Positions 23,908-31,570 of a stretch of 31,771 nt of DNA are shown one piece after another (the stretch's first letter is position 1; each line of letters begins with the position of its first letter). Source of the stretch: CBDDFV01 sp965227335 (GTDB taxonomy: Bacteria > Planctomycetota > Phycisphaerae > Phycisphaerales > SM1A02). Both the position numbers and the translations under genes were made by a program. The stretch spans positions 1 to 31,771 of the forward strand of contig CBDDFV010000004.1 of the NCBI GenBank assembly GCA_965227335.1, in the 5' to 3' direction. The notes below the pieces were generated by a model. The model was not told the origin of the DNA. It made no database searches and worked only from the letters and a program-made list of their open reading frames with translations.

Positions 23908-24399
23908 ATGATATCGCGCATGATCATGAAGACCCTTGTGTGCGTCGGTCTGGCGGGCCTGGTCGGCTGCACGGCCGCCCCGTCCGCCCCGACGCCTTCG
24001 GAGACCTCATCCATGCAACTCGGTTGTTTTTCGGTCAGTCTCGCCGTCAAGGATCTCGCCGCGTCGCGGGCGTTCTACGAGAAGCTCGGCTTCGAGAAGT
24101 TCGCGGGCGACGAGTCGATGAACTACCTCATCATGAAGAACGGGACGACGAACATCGGGTTGTTCCAGGGGATGTTCGAGGACAACATCCTCACGTTCAA
24201 TCCCGGCTGGACGCATGATGCGCAACCGATGAACGAGTTCACGGATGTGCGTGATCTGCAGGCGGAGCTTCGCGCGCAGGGCCTGATGTTCGCGACGGAG
24301 GCGGAGGCGGGCGACGGCCCGGCGAGTTTCGTCCTCGTCGATCCCGACGGGAATCCGGTGCTCGTGGATCAGCACGTGCCGCGCCCGGGCGGGGGATGA
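23908..24399 (+). CDS. VOC (glyoxalase-like) domain protein, possibly lipid-anchored
   Basis: This encodes 163 residues. The VOC hallmark FSVSLAVKDLAASRAFYEKLGF begins at residue 41, with a C-terminal FVLVDPDGNPVLVDQH strand. Such proteins bind metal or hydrophobic ligands, as glyoxalase or antibiotic-binding proteins. The N-terminus MKTLVCVGLAGLVGC, then TAAPSAPTPS, is a good lipoprotein signal (lipobox LVGC), unusual for this family. An ATG at 24013 (MQLGCFSVSL) has GGAG 9 nt upstream and would give a cytosolic form. Both may be used. Starts at 23908, 23920 and 23926 are in frame. It is divergent from the AraC regulator. Confidence 0.78.
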   Translation: MISRMIMKTLVCVGLAGLVGCTAAPSAPTPSETSSMQLGCFSVSLAVKDLAASRAFYEKLGFEKFAGDESMNYLIMKNGTTNIGLFQGMFEDNILTFNPGWTHDAQPMNEFTDVRDLQAELRAQGLMFATEAEAGDGPASFVLVDPDGNPVLVDQHVPRPGGG

Positions 24400-24775
24400 G
24401 CCTGAGCGGCGAGCGTGCGGCCAGGCGCGTTCGGCCACCGCTGTCGGCAAAGCGCCATCCGGGCCCGGATCGGGGGCGTCGTCCCGAAAATATCGGCGCC
24501 GGGACGAGTCGTCAGCCATGGCGGGCGTGGCAGGGCGATCCCGGCGGGATGAAAATTCGGGATTCCGGGACGTTTTGTCGTCTGATCGGGCCGGCGGGTC
24601 GAAGTCATAGGCAGTCAGGGCCGCGCGAGGCGCCCGACGTCTGCCGCCTTCACGAGGATCCGCCCATCGCGGCCGATCCACCTGGACTTCAGACGTCGCG
24701 CCTCCCGCGGCCCTGTCGCATGGCGGTGCGATCCGCTTCGGATCCATCCCCGGCCGCGCCGCGTAGAATGACGCG
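24400..24775. other. 376-nt gene-free region rich in inverted repeats
   Basis: No convincing gene is found on either strand. It holds a perfect 14-bp palindrome ATCCGGGCCCGGAT (24457-24470), a 7-bp hairpin CGTCCCG/CGGGACG with a 13-nt AT-rich loop (24480-24506), the large imperfect inverted repeat at 24616-24715, and a 6-bp hairpin GATCCG-CTT-CGGATC (24730-24744). TAGAAT (24764-24769) sits 7 nt before the mqnA ATG. This density is higher than in other gaps here. Confidence 0.5.
24616..24715 (+). ncRNA. Structured 100-nt element upstream of mqnA, possible leader RNA or ncRNA
   Basis: The ends pair: 24616-24625 (CAGGGCCGCG) with 24706-24715, then a C-C mismatch, 24627-24632 with 24699-24704, a 2-nt bulge, and 24635-24643 with 24690-24698. 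That is 25 paired bases. The 46-nt interior can form an inner GGATC/GATCC hairpin (24656-24660 with 24675-24679). The element ends 61 nt before the mqnA ATG. It could be a cis-acting leader, a small RNA or an attenuator. No known RNA class is recognised, and the strand is inferred only from the downstream gene. Confidence 0.35.
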
Positions 24776-25654
24776 ATGCCCGCGACTCCCGCCTCCGCTG
24801 CTGAATCCGCCGCGCCCCTCGCCCTCCGGCCCACCCGGCTGGGCGTCGTGTCGTTCCTGAACACGCTGCCCCTGATCGACGGGCTCGACGATCTGGGGGA
24901 GGTCAGGCTGCAGGCCACCGTGCCGTCGCTGTTGATCGAGCAGTTGGAGTCCGATGCGGTGGACGTCGCGCTGGTCTCCGCGATCGACTACCAGCAGTCG
25001 GACGCCGATCTCGCCTTCCTTCGGGCGGGCATGCTCGGGTGCGACGGGCCGACGATGACGGTCCGGATCTACTCAACCACGCCCATCGCAGGACTTCGAC
25101 GCGTGTACGCGGACACCGACAGCCACACGTCGGTCGTCCTCATGCAGATCCTGATGCGCGAGATCCACGGGCGGACGGTCGAGGTCATCCCGTACCACGC
25201 CCGCGAACACGTCGCGAACCACAAGCCCGTCGACTGGCCGCCCGCGATGCTCCTCATCGGCGACAAGGTCGTCACCGACTCCCCGCCCGCGATCCGGTAC
25301 CCGCACCAGTGGGATCTCGGCGAAGCGTGGAAGGACCTGACGGGTCTGCCCTTCGTCTTCGCGGCGTGGATGACGAAGCAGACCAGTCTCGAACACGCGC
25401 ACCGGGCGAATCTCGTGCTGGACCGTCAGCGTCGTCGCAACATGACGCGGCTGGATCAGTTGATCGCCCGGCACGCGCCCCAGCGCGGCTGGCCGCGCGA
25501 TCTGGCGACCACCTACGTGCGCGATCGTCTGCGGTTCGACTTCAACTCCCGCGCGCACGCCGGACTCGCCCGCTTCTACGACATGGCGCACGCCCACGGG
25601 CTGAGCCCGCACGCCCGCCCGCTCGCCTTCTTCGACGACACGCCGGACGCCTGA
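24776..25654 (+). CDS. mqnA: Chorismate dehydratase, futalosine menaquinone pathway
   Basis: This encodes 292 residues. Family motifs are clear: LGVVSFLNTLPL (about 22-33), DSHTSVVLMQIL (115-126), LLIGDKVV (159-166) and DLGEAWKDLTGLPFVFAAW (180-198). MqnA converts chorismate to 3-[(1-carboxyvinyl)oxy]benzoate, the first step of the futalosine route to menaquinone in the cytoplasm. An N-terminal 20-residue Ala/Pro-rich extension precedes the domain. The other mqn genes are not in the window. The leader region is unusually structured. The next gene starts 21 nt later, so they are probably one transcript. MqnD is the related possibility, but the SFLNTLPL and DLGEAW motifs favour MqnA. Confidence 0.9.
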   Translation: MPATPASAAESAAPLALRPTRLGVVSFLNTLPLIDGLDDLGEVRLQATVPSLLIEQLESDAVDVALVSAIDYQQSDADLAFLRAGMLGCDGPTMTVRIYSTTPIAGLRRVYADTDSHTSVVLMQILMREIHGRTVEVIPYHAREHVANHKPVDWPPAMLLIGDKVVTDSPPAIRYPHQWDLGEAWKDLTGLPFVFAAWMTKQTSLEHAHRANLVLDRQRRRNMTRLDQLIARHAPQRGWPRDLATTYVRDRLRFDFNSRAHAGLARFYDMAHAHGLSPHARPLAFFDDTPDA

Positions 25655-25675
25655 CCGAGGGGGACGTTCGTCTGC

Positions 25676-27337
25676 ATGCCTCGCGCGGCCCGCTTCAACC
25701 TCACCGCCATCGGGGACCTCGTCCGGCAACTCCGGTACGCGCCGGAGGAGACGCGCCGGCGCCACCTGCGGGCGGCGGAGGCGTTGCTGACCGAGGTTGA
25801 GGCGGAACGGCTCTACCCCGAGGACTTCGTGATCTACCGCATCACGGGGTACCGGCCGGAGGACAAGGATCCGCCCTCGTTCGTGGGCGCCGCGCTGATC
25901 GGCGATCTCGGTGCGCTGGTCCTGACGCTGAGTGGGGGGCTCGAACTTGCGCCGGACGATCAGGGACGCCGCGCGATCCCGCTCGCGGAGGTGGCGGAGC
26001 GGCTGAACGTCTCGACGAAGACGCTCCAGCGGTACCGGCGCCAGGGGTTGTGCTGCCATTACGTGGTCTTTCCCGATGACGGGAAACGGCTCGCGTGTTT
26101 CGAGGATTCGATCGAGCGGTTCGTGGCGAGTCGGCCCGACCAGGTGCGACGCGCGGCGTCGTTCACGCGGGTCGGGGACGACGACATGTCGGCCATCGTC
26201 GACGCGGCCCGGGAACTGCACCAGCAGCAGGGGCTGAACATGAACGCGGCGGCGGAGCGTCTCGCCGAACGGTTCGATCGTGCGCACGAGACGATCCGGG
26301 CGATCCTGCAGCGTCATGACCGCCGCGCTTCGACGCCGGTCTTCGGCGAGCACGGTCCGCTGACGGATCGGGACGTGCGGGTGATCGCGCGGGCGATCGA
26401 GCGGGGGGTGCCGATCGGGCGGCTCGCGCAGCGGTTCGGCAAGACGCGGCAGTCGATTCTGCGCGCCCACCGACGGGCGCGGGGGGATCGTCTGTGTCGA
26501 CTTGAACTGAGGTGGGTGGAGGCGCCGACGTTTCGTCTGCCGGACGCGGCGTCGGTGATTCTCGCCGGTCACGTGCTGCGTCCGATCGCGACGACGCAGT
26601 CGGTGCTTGGCGATGGGATTCGTCTGATCCGGTGGGCGCGGGAGGACGCCGCGCCGCCGTCGGCGGAGCAGACCTCGGCCCTGATTGTCGCGTTGAACTT
26701 CCTGAAGAAGCGGGCGAATGAGACGATCGCGCAGTTTGCGCCGTGGCCGACCGCGGCGATGGTTGATTCGGCGGAGCGTGATCTGCGTTGGGTGACGCGT
26801 CTGCGGCGCCGGCTGGTGCTGGTTGTTCTCCCGGACCTGATCCACGTGGTCGAGCAGCATATCGGCCGGCCGCTGGACGAGGAGCGTGGGAGCGTGGTGC
26901 GGGATCTGCTGCGGCTGGCGGTGACCACGGCGGCGGACGCGGCGGACCATGTCGACCCGGCGCGTGACCAGCGGTACGAGCGGGTCGCGAACTTCCGGCT
27001 CGCCCGCGTGCTGGCGCAACGGGAGGCGGCGGGACGTCCGCGGCGGGCGGCGGCGCGGCATCGGGCGGGCGATCTCGACCTCGACGGCGTGTTCGACTCG
27101 CTGTCCCCATGGGACGCGTGGCTGGAGCCGCCCCGGGGATGGGCGCACGTGGACCTCGGCGACGATGAGGCGGCGGACCTGCTGGCGCTGACTTACGGCT
27201 GGGGCGGCGCCCGCCCGCATACGACGGCGGAGATCGCAGCGCAGCTGGATCGTTCGGCCGGGGCCGTGGCGCGTCAGGTGCACCGGGCGCAGGCGTTGCT
27301 GCGGGCGGCGACCCGCGGGCGACCCGACGCGTCGTAA
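25676..27337 (+). CDS. Multi-HTH protein resembling a remodelled sigma-70 factor
   Basis: This encodes 553 residues. Four helix-turn-helix-like segments are visible: 101-130 (PLAEVAERLNVSTKTLQRYR), 187-212 (NAAAERLAERFDRAHETIRAIL), 244-270 (VPIGRLAQRFGKTRQSILRAHR) and 515-545 (TTAEIAAQLDRSAGAVARQVHR). The last matches sigma region 4. HVDPARDQRYERVANFRLARVL (about 424-445) resembles the FDPERG.RFSTYA...IR part of sigma region 2. The first HTH is MerR/excisionase-like. This may be an alternative sigma factor or a regulator derived from one. It follows mqnA by 21 nt, which may tie it to menaquinone supply, but that is inference. The ATG at 25676 has GAGGGGGA about 12 nt upstream. Confidence 0.7.
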   Translation: MPRAARFNLTAIGDLVRQLRYAPEETRRRHLRAAEALLTEVEAERLYPEDFVIYRITGYRPEDKDPPSFVGAALIGDLGALVLTLSGGLELAPDDQGRRAIPLAEVAERLNVSTKTLQRYRRQGLCCHYVVFPDDGKRLACFEDSIERFVASRPDQVRRAASFTRVGDDDMSAIVDAARELHQQQGLNMNAAAERLAERFDRAHETIRAILQRHDRRASTPVFGEHGPLTDRDVRVIARAIERGVPIGRLAQRFGKTRQSILRAHRRARGDRLCRLELRWVEAPTFRLPDAASVILAGHVLRPIATTQSVLGDGIRLIRWAREDAAPPSAEQTSALIVALNFLKKRANETIAQFAPWPTAAMVDSAERDLRWVTRLRRRLVLVVLPDLIHVVEQHIGRPLDEERGSVVRDLLRLAVTTAADAADHVDPARDQRYERVANFRLARVLAQREAAGRPRRAAARHRAGDLDLDGVFDSLSPWDAWLEPPRGWAHVDLGDDEAADLLALTYGWGGARPHTTAEIAAQLDRSAGAVARQVHRAQALLRAATRGRPDAS

Positions 27338-27445
27338 GTGTCGGATTCTCATGCAATCCGGACATCCGACCGACATCATTCAGATCCTAGGGTAAGGGTG
27401 GAGCGCGGTCTCTTCGGGCCGCCCGTTGCAGAAGGAGTGCGATCC

Positions 27446-28387
27446 ATGGCGAGGCGAACGACCGATCAGAACGCGAAACGTATCGGATGGACGATCACGA
27501 TCACCACCCTCGGCGTCCTGTTGCTGGTGGTGGCGATCAACTCATACAAGGTCGTTCCCGCGGGTCACGTCGGCGTGTCGACGTTCTTCGGGAAGATCAA
27601 TCCGCAGCCGTATGACGCCGGGCTGCACTTTCCGGTGAACCCGCTGCTGTCGTGGCACCTGTACGACGTGCGGCAGAAGACGCACAAGGAAGTCGCGGCG
27701 GTGCCGAGTCAGGACCAGTTGCAGACGCAGGTGGACGTCTCCGTGCAGTACCGACTGATGGAAAGCATGGCGCCCCGCATTCTCGGCGAGACCGGCGACG
27801 CGGCGGCGGCGGTGACCGTCCACCTGGTGCCGAAGGTGCGAAGTCTGCTCCGCGAGCAGGGCAAGTCGATCAAGCGGGCGGAGGACTTCTTCCAGGAGGA
27901 GACGCAGCAGCGGCTGCAGATCGCGTTGCTGAGCCAGCTCGGGGATTTCCTCGCCGACAAGGGGATCGAGGTGACGGACGTCCTGATCCGCGACATCAAT
28001 CTGCCCGACAGCCTCGTGAAGCAGATCGAGCAGAAGAAGCAGACGGAGCAGATGGCGGAGCGTCAGAAGGCGGAGCTCGAGCGGTTCAAGACGGAGCAGG
28101 AGCAGCTCGTGGCCGCCGCGGAGGCGGAGAAGCGGGCCGCGCAGGAGGAGGCAGAGCGACGCAAGCTGATCGCTGACGCGCAGGCGTATGAGATCGAGAA
28201 GATCAACGCCGCGCTCGCCAACTCGCCGGGCTACATCCGGCTGGAGGCGTTGAAGGCGTTGATGTCGATTTCCAAGGACCCCGCCGCGAAGATGTACTTC
28301 ATGAACGGCGACAGTCCGATGCCGCTGCCGTTGATGCACATGGGCGAGGATATTGGTCCGATCAGCGGCGGCCGCGCTCAGAGGTAG
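27446..28387 (+). CDS. SPFH/band 7 (prohibitin-like) membrane protein
   Basis: This encodes 313 residues. GAAGGAG lies 8 nt before the ATG at 27446. One N-terminal membrane helix (about 12-34) is followed by an SPFH domain (about 36-215): VPAGHVGVSTFFGKINPQPY, DAGLHFPVNPL, VDVSVQYRL and VLIRDINLPDSLVKQIEQKKQ. A long charged coiled coil (about 205-265) precedes a short C-terminal domain. The layout matches prohibitin-type and HflK/C-like proteins that form membrane rings and scaffold proteases or lipid domains. No hflC or nfeD partner is seen nearby. The 108-nt gap upstream has a weak inverted repeat GTCGGAT/ATCCGAC (27340-27370). Confidence 0.9.
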   Translation: MARRTTDQNAKRIGWTITITTLGVLLLVVAINSYKVVPAGHVGVSTFFGKINPQPYDAGLHFPVNPLLSWHLYDVRQKTHKEVAAVPSQDQLQTQVDVSVQYRLMESMAPRILGETGDAAAAVTVHLVPKVRSLLREQGKSIKRAEDFFQEETQQRLQIALLSQLGDFLADKGIEVTDVLIRDINLPDSLVKQIEQKKQTEQMAERQKAELERFKTEQEQLVAAAEAEKRAAQEEAERRKLIADAQAYEIEKINAALANSPGYIRLEALKALMSISKDPAAKMYFMNGDSPMPLPLMHMGEDIGPISGGRAQR

Positions 28388-28415
28388 CGTGCGTCGTCGG
28401 ATCCGATGAACAAGA

Positions 28416-28448
28416 ACCGCCCCGGCTGTGGAGAGCAGCCGGGGCGGT
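28416..28448. terminator. Bidirectional terminator between convergent genes
   Basis: A perfect 13-bp stem (28416-28428 with 28436-28448, ACCGCCCCGGCTG) closes a 7-nt loop. It starts 29 nt past the SPFH stop and 55 nt past the stop of the minus-strand gene at 28503. There is no long T-run. Confidence 0.75.
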
Positions 28449-28502
28449 ATTGCAGAGGAAAGAGGCGTGTGCGCCTGTTTCGAGGCGCGCAGACGTCGGC
28501 GA

Positions 28503-29300
28503 TTACGGGCAGGCGCCCCAGGCGGAAATCAGGGCGGCAAGATCGCTCAATCCGACCATGCCGTCGTCGTCGAGATCGGCGGCGCACACATCGCAGCGAC
28601 CCCAGGACGCGAGCACGGCGGCGAGATCGCTCGCGCCGACCGCGCCGTCGCCGTCCAGATCCGCGATGCAGGCGACGAGATTGGCCTCGACCCACTCGAT
28701 CGCCGCGTCGTGCTCTTCCTCGTCCGCGCCGAGGTTGAGGACGAAGTAGAACGGAGGCGTTTCCTCGAGCGACGCATCGACCGTGCCGATGCTCATGCCG
28801 ATGACGTAGACGCCGACCGCGGGGTCGCCGCCGTCGCCGTTGATCGTGATCTCGAAGTGATCATGGAAGCCGCCGAGTTCGTCGGCGGTCCAGACGAAGC
28901 CCTCGACGGGACCGGGGCCGGAGGTGACGTCCTGCGGGCCGAACGCGAAGGTGATGGTCTCGGCCGAGTCGTCGAGACCGTCGCCGTTCCAGGCGCCGAG
29001 CACCGTGGTCAGCGCGAAGTCGAACGCGAAGCCGGGTTCGACCGTGCCGTTCTCGAGCTGGAAGCCCGGCTCATCGCCGGAGAACGGGAAGTCCGGATCT
29101 TCGCCGAGTTCCGCGCCGAAGACGCGGTTGACGGGACTGATGGGAACTTCGTCCTCGCTGATGGCGCCGGTGACGAGCTGGTCGCCGACGATCTGCAGCC
29201 AGACGTCGAAGTGCTCTTCCTCTTCCGGGCCGGCGAAGGTGGGCGCGACGAATACGCTCATGGCGGTGATGACCGCCGCGGTGTGCAGTGTGTTCTTCAT
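28503..29300 (-). CDS. Exported protein with paired dockerin-like tail, paralog 1
   Basis: This encodes 265 residues. GAGAG lies 7 nt before the ATG at 29300; the signal peptide ends near PTFAG. The body is a beta-rich acidic domain of unknown role, with DVWLQIVGDQLVTGAISEDE, PVNRVFGAELGEDPDFPF and a long GDEPGFQLENGTVEPGFAF region. The last 55 residues hold two calcium-loop units, DLDGDGAVGASDLAAVLASWG and DLDDDGMVGLSDLAALISAWG, with Cys between them, ending ACP. It is clearly related to the next gene (LQIVGDQLVTG/.GHDDVQLVTG, FAFDF/.IGFNV layout), so they are a tandem duplication. Confidence 0.85.
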   Translation of the reverse strand: MKNTLHTAAVITAMSVFVAPTFAGPEEEEHFDVWLQIVGDQLVTGAISEDEVPISPVNRVFGAELGEDPDFPFSGDEPGFQLENGTVEPGFAFDFALTTVLGAWNGDGLDDSAETITFAFGPQDVTSGPGPVEGFVWTADELGGFHDHFEITINGDGGDPAVGVYVIGMSIGTVDASLEETPPFYFVLNLGADEEEHDAAIEWVEANLVACIADLDGDGAVGASDLAAVLASWGRCDVCAADLDDDGMVGLSDLAALISAWGACP

Positions 29301-29358
29301 GTGCAAACTCTCTCATCGTGGATGACGCACGCGAACGCGTGGGTCAGGGTGGATGTGG

Positions 29359-30150
29359 TTACGGGCAGGCGCCCCAGGCGGAGAGCAGCGCGGCGAGATC
29401 GCTCGCGCCGACGACGTCGTCGCCGTCAAGATCCGCGGGGCAGTCGGGGCAGTCGCCCCAGGACGAAAGCAGGGCCGCGAGATCGCCCGCATCGACGGCG
29501 CCGCCGCCGTCGAAGTCGGCGGGACACGCGGCGACCGTGCACCAGGCGAGGTTGTCGGCGACCCACTGGGCCGCGTCGAGATGCGTCGCGTCATCGACCA
29601 GATGTCGGAACACGAGGAACAGGGGTTCGGACGATCCGAGATCGGGATCGGTGGAGTACATCTCGAGTTCGAGGAGGTAGACGCCGGGCGTCGCTTCTCC
29701 GCCGCCGGGCAGCGTCAGAAAGTAGTTGAGGTGCCGGTGCCAGCCGCCGTCAGGCTGGACCGCGATGTCGAAGCCCGGCTCGGGATCGTCCTGCACGTCG
29801 ACTTCGGCGGTGAGGAAGCTGATGTTCATGCTCTGACCCGAGCCGATGACGAAGTCGTCGCCGGTCCAGACGCGGAGGCCGTCGAGGACATTGAAGCCGA
29901 TGCGGGTTCCCGGTTCGAACGTGCCGGCGCCGTTGTCGAAGCCGGGATCGTCGGTGAAGCCGGGGAAGCCCGAATCGCCGAGGAACGACAGGAAGACGCA
30001 CTCGGGAATGAGGATCTCGCCGTCGCTGACGCCGCCGGTGACGAGTTGCACGTCATCGTGACCAAGGAAGATGTCGCCTTCGTGCTGGGCGAGGGCGGGG
30101 GCGGCGAAGATGGTCGAAGCCAGGACGGCGCAGAGCGTGCGCATACGCAT
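29359..30150 (-). CDS. Exported protein with paired dockerin-like tail, paralog 2
   Basis: This encodes 263 residues. AGGAG lies 7 nt before the ATG at 30150; the signal peptide ends near APALA|QHE. The body shares order and motifs with its neighbour: DIFLGHDDVQLVTGGVSDGE, FPGFTDDPGF, TFEPGTRIGFNVLDGL, then PGVYLLELEMYSTDP and PLFLVFRHL. It ends in two calcium-loop units, DFDGGGAVDAGDLAALLSSWG and DLDGDDVVGASDLAALLSAWG, with CPDC between and ACP at the end. The first unit has lost an Asp (GGG for GDG), so calcium binding there may be weaker. It is followed 58 nt later by its paralog and probably shares a transcript. Confidence 0.85.
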   Translation of the reverse strand: MRMRTLCAVLASTIFAAPALAQHEGDIFLGHDDVQLVTGGVSDGEILIPECVFLSFLGDSGFPGFTDDPGFDNGAGTFEPGTRIGFNVLDGLRVWTGDDFVIGSGQSMNISFLTAEVDVQDDPEPGFDIAVQPDGGWHRHLNYFLTLPGGGEATPGVYLLELEMYSTDPDLGSSEPLFLVFRHLVDDATHLDAAQWVADNLAWCTVAACPADFDGGGAVDAGDLAALLSSWGDCPDCPADLDGDDVVGASDLAALLSAWGACP

Positions 30151-30200
30151 GGAGGAACTCCTGAGGGAGGCGGTGATTGAAAGGACGAGATCGCGCGTGG

Positions 30201-30989
30201 TCAGGGCGCGCGAAGGCTGAACGTCGCGGCCCGTTTCGGATCAAAGCGGTTCGCTTCGAGCGACTGGTAGACCGCGCTGAACGACAACGTCTCGACGTGA
30301 CCATCGAGGAATCCGTAGTTGGATTCCGCCGTCATCTCGCCGAGCTCGCCCGACGCGGCGTTGATCTGCATCTGGGTCGATGCAATCTGCGCTCGCGCTT
30401 CCGGAACCGGGTGATTCCAGTTCTCGACATGGACATGGTCCGCGCCGGCGAAACACGTGTCGCCTTCGCAGCCGTTCACCATGTGCAGGAACTGGATCGT
30501 CGAGGCCGGGGCCTTGATCTGACTCAGCCGCCGGTACCCACGGTCGTCGTTCGGATCGTTCGGATCCTCGGGGAAGTACTTCGTCAGGTAGTTGTTGACG
30601 CCGTAGCTCGTACGCCGGAACAACGTCTCCGACTGTCCGGGGATCGGCACGCCGTCCCCGCCCTCCTCGAGCGGCCAGTGCGGACTGATGTCCAGCGGCG
30701 ACTTCACGACGAGGTTGTTGTCGTAGTAGGGCTGGAGCGTGTTGATCCAGGCCGCGTCCTCGTCGGGAAGACCGCCGTGCTCCAGTCCGACGTCGATCAA
30801 CGCGTAGTCGTTGTCGAGGGCGTAGGCCGATTGCGCGAGCTGCAACCCGCGGATCTGCGTGAGATCCCGGGTGACGACCGCGGTCTGACGAACGCGGCTG
30901 AAGGCGGGGACAAGCAGGCTGATGATGATGGCGATGATCGCCACCGTGACCATGAGTTCAAGCAATGAGAATGCGCGTCGAGTGCGCAT
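30201..30989 (-). CDS. Prepilin-type N-terminal cleavage protein with H-X9-DG-like tail
   Basis: This encodes 262 residues. GGAG lies 8 nt before the ATG at 30989. The leader is only six residues (MRTRRA|FSLLE), with a hydrophobic helix and Glu at +5, Ala instead of Gly at -1. The C-terminal region has SNYGFLDGHVETLSF, which resembles the H-X9-DG motif of the DUF1559-like prepilin proteins that are many in planctomycetes. It is separate from the gsp operon at the left of the window. It may be an exported pseudopilin-like protein; the tail role is unknown. The gene upstream ends 103 nt away. Confidence 0.85.
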   Translation of the reverse strand: MRTRRAFSLLELMVTVAIIAIIISLLVPAFSRVRQTAVVTRDLTQIRGLQLAQSAYALDNDYALIDVGLEHGGLPDEDAAWINTLQPYYDNNLVVKSPLDISPHWPLEEGGDGVPIPGQSETLFRRTSYGVNNYLTKYFPEDPNDPNDDRGYRRLSQIKAPASTIQFLHMVNGCEGDTCFAGADHVHVENWNHPVPEARAQIASTQMQINAASGELGEMTAESNYGFLDGHVETLSFSAVYQSLEANRFDPKRAATFSLRAP

Positions 30990-31092
30990 GGGCGAGGCTC
31001 CGTTCGAGAATGATCGGGATCTGCGCGGCACGACCGTCGCAACGGGCGCGCACGCAGACAGGGCGGCGATCAGCCGATCGCCGACATTCGAA

Positions 31093-31482
31093 TCATCCGC
31101 GAACGGGGGGGCCGCGATTCCGCTCGCGATCCACGACGGGCGCGGCGGCGGCGTCGGGCAGGTCCGTCGAAACGACGGCGATCCGGTCCAGCGTCGGCGC
31201 GACGATGGTCGGCGTGGTGTCAAGCGGGGCGAGGGTGGCGAGGAGGTCGCACAGGTCGCACGATTCGTGATCGTGGCCCGTGTCGGCCGGGGCGTCATCG
31301 GGACGGCTCGGCTCGGCATCAGCCCCGCAATGGTGGTGGCCGCAGTGGTGATGATCGGGCGACGCCGCGATGTCGGGCGTCGGGGCATGGTGACGCAGGT
31401 GCGTCAGCTGGTGCGTGAACTGCGCGAATGCGCTGCTCATAAACGCCAGAACGAGCACCAGGCTGATCAATCGTCGAACCAT
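31093..31482 (-). CDS. Small exported His/Cys-rich protein
   Basis: This encodes 129 residues. The signal peptide ends near SSAFA|QFTHQ. The mature part has clusters DHHHCGHHHCGAD and TGHDHESCDLCDLL, with many possible metal ligands, in the style of DUF2946-type proteins. It may bind copper, nickel or zinc in the periplasm, but no chaperone or transporter gene is nearby. The ATG at 31482 (a GTG lies one codon before) has no clear Shine-Dalgarno. It lies between the rpsI terminator and the prepilin-like gene. Confidence 0.6.
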   Translation of the reverse strand: MVRRLISLVLVLAFMSSAFAQFTHQLTHLRHHAPTPDIAASPDHHHCGHHHCGADAEPSRPDDAPADTGHDHESCDLCDLLATLAPLDTTPTIVAPTLDRIAVVSTDLPDAAAAPVVDRERNRGPPVRG

Positions 31483-31519
31483 CACGGTTCAGGATACGCC
31501 GGTCAGCGGCGTGGAGATG

Positions 31520-31546
31520 AAAAAAATCCCGGCCGGAGCCGGGATT
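31520..31546 (-). terminator. Rho-independent terminator after rpsI
   Basis: A perfect 9-bp stem (31525-31533 with 31538-31546, arm AATCCCGGC) with a 4-nt loop is followed on the minus strand by a run of seven T (plus strand A at 31520-31526, the last two within the stem). It lies 25 nt after the rpsI stop. It is the only textbook intrinsic terminator in the window. Confidence 0.92.
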
Positions 31547-31570
31547 CGTGGGTCGGGGATGCGGCGTCGA

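Noticed and set aside
24369..24608. 79-codon minus-strand frame in the region before mqnA
   Set aside because: Arg/Pro-rich translation with no motif or ribosome site, across the palindrome-rich region.
25073..27379. 768-residue open frame on the minus strand opposite mqnA and the sigma-like gene
   Set aside because: Arg/Pro/His-rich low-complexity translation without motifs, antisense to the recognised mqnA.
10457..30150. Dockerin-like tails as evidence of a cellulosome
   Set aside because: No cohesin or glycoside hydrolase domain is in the window, and such tails are widespread on exported proteins in this group.
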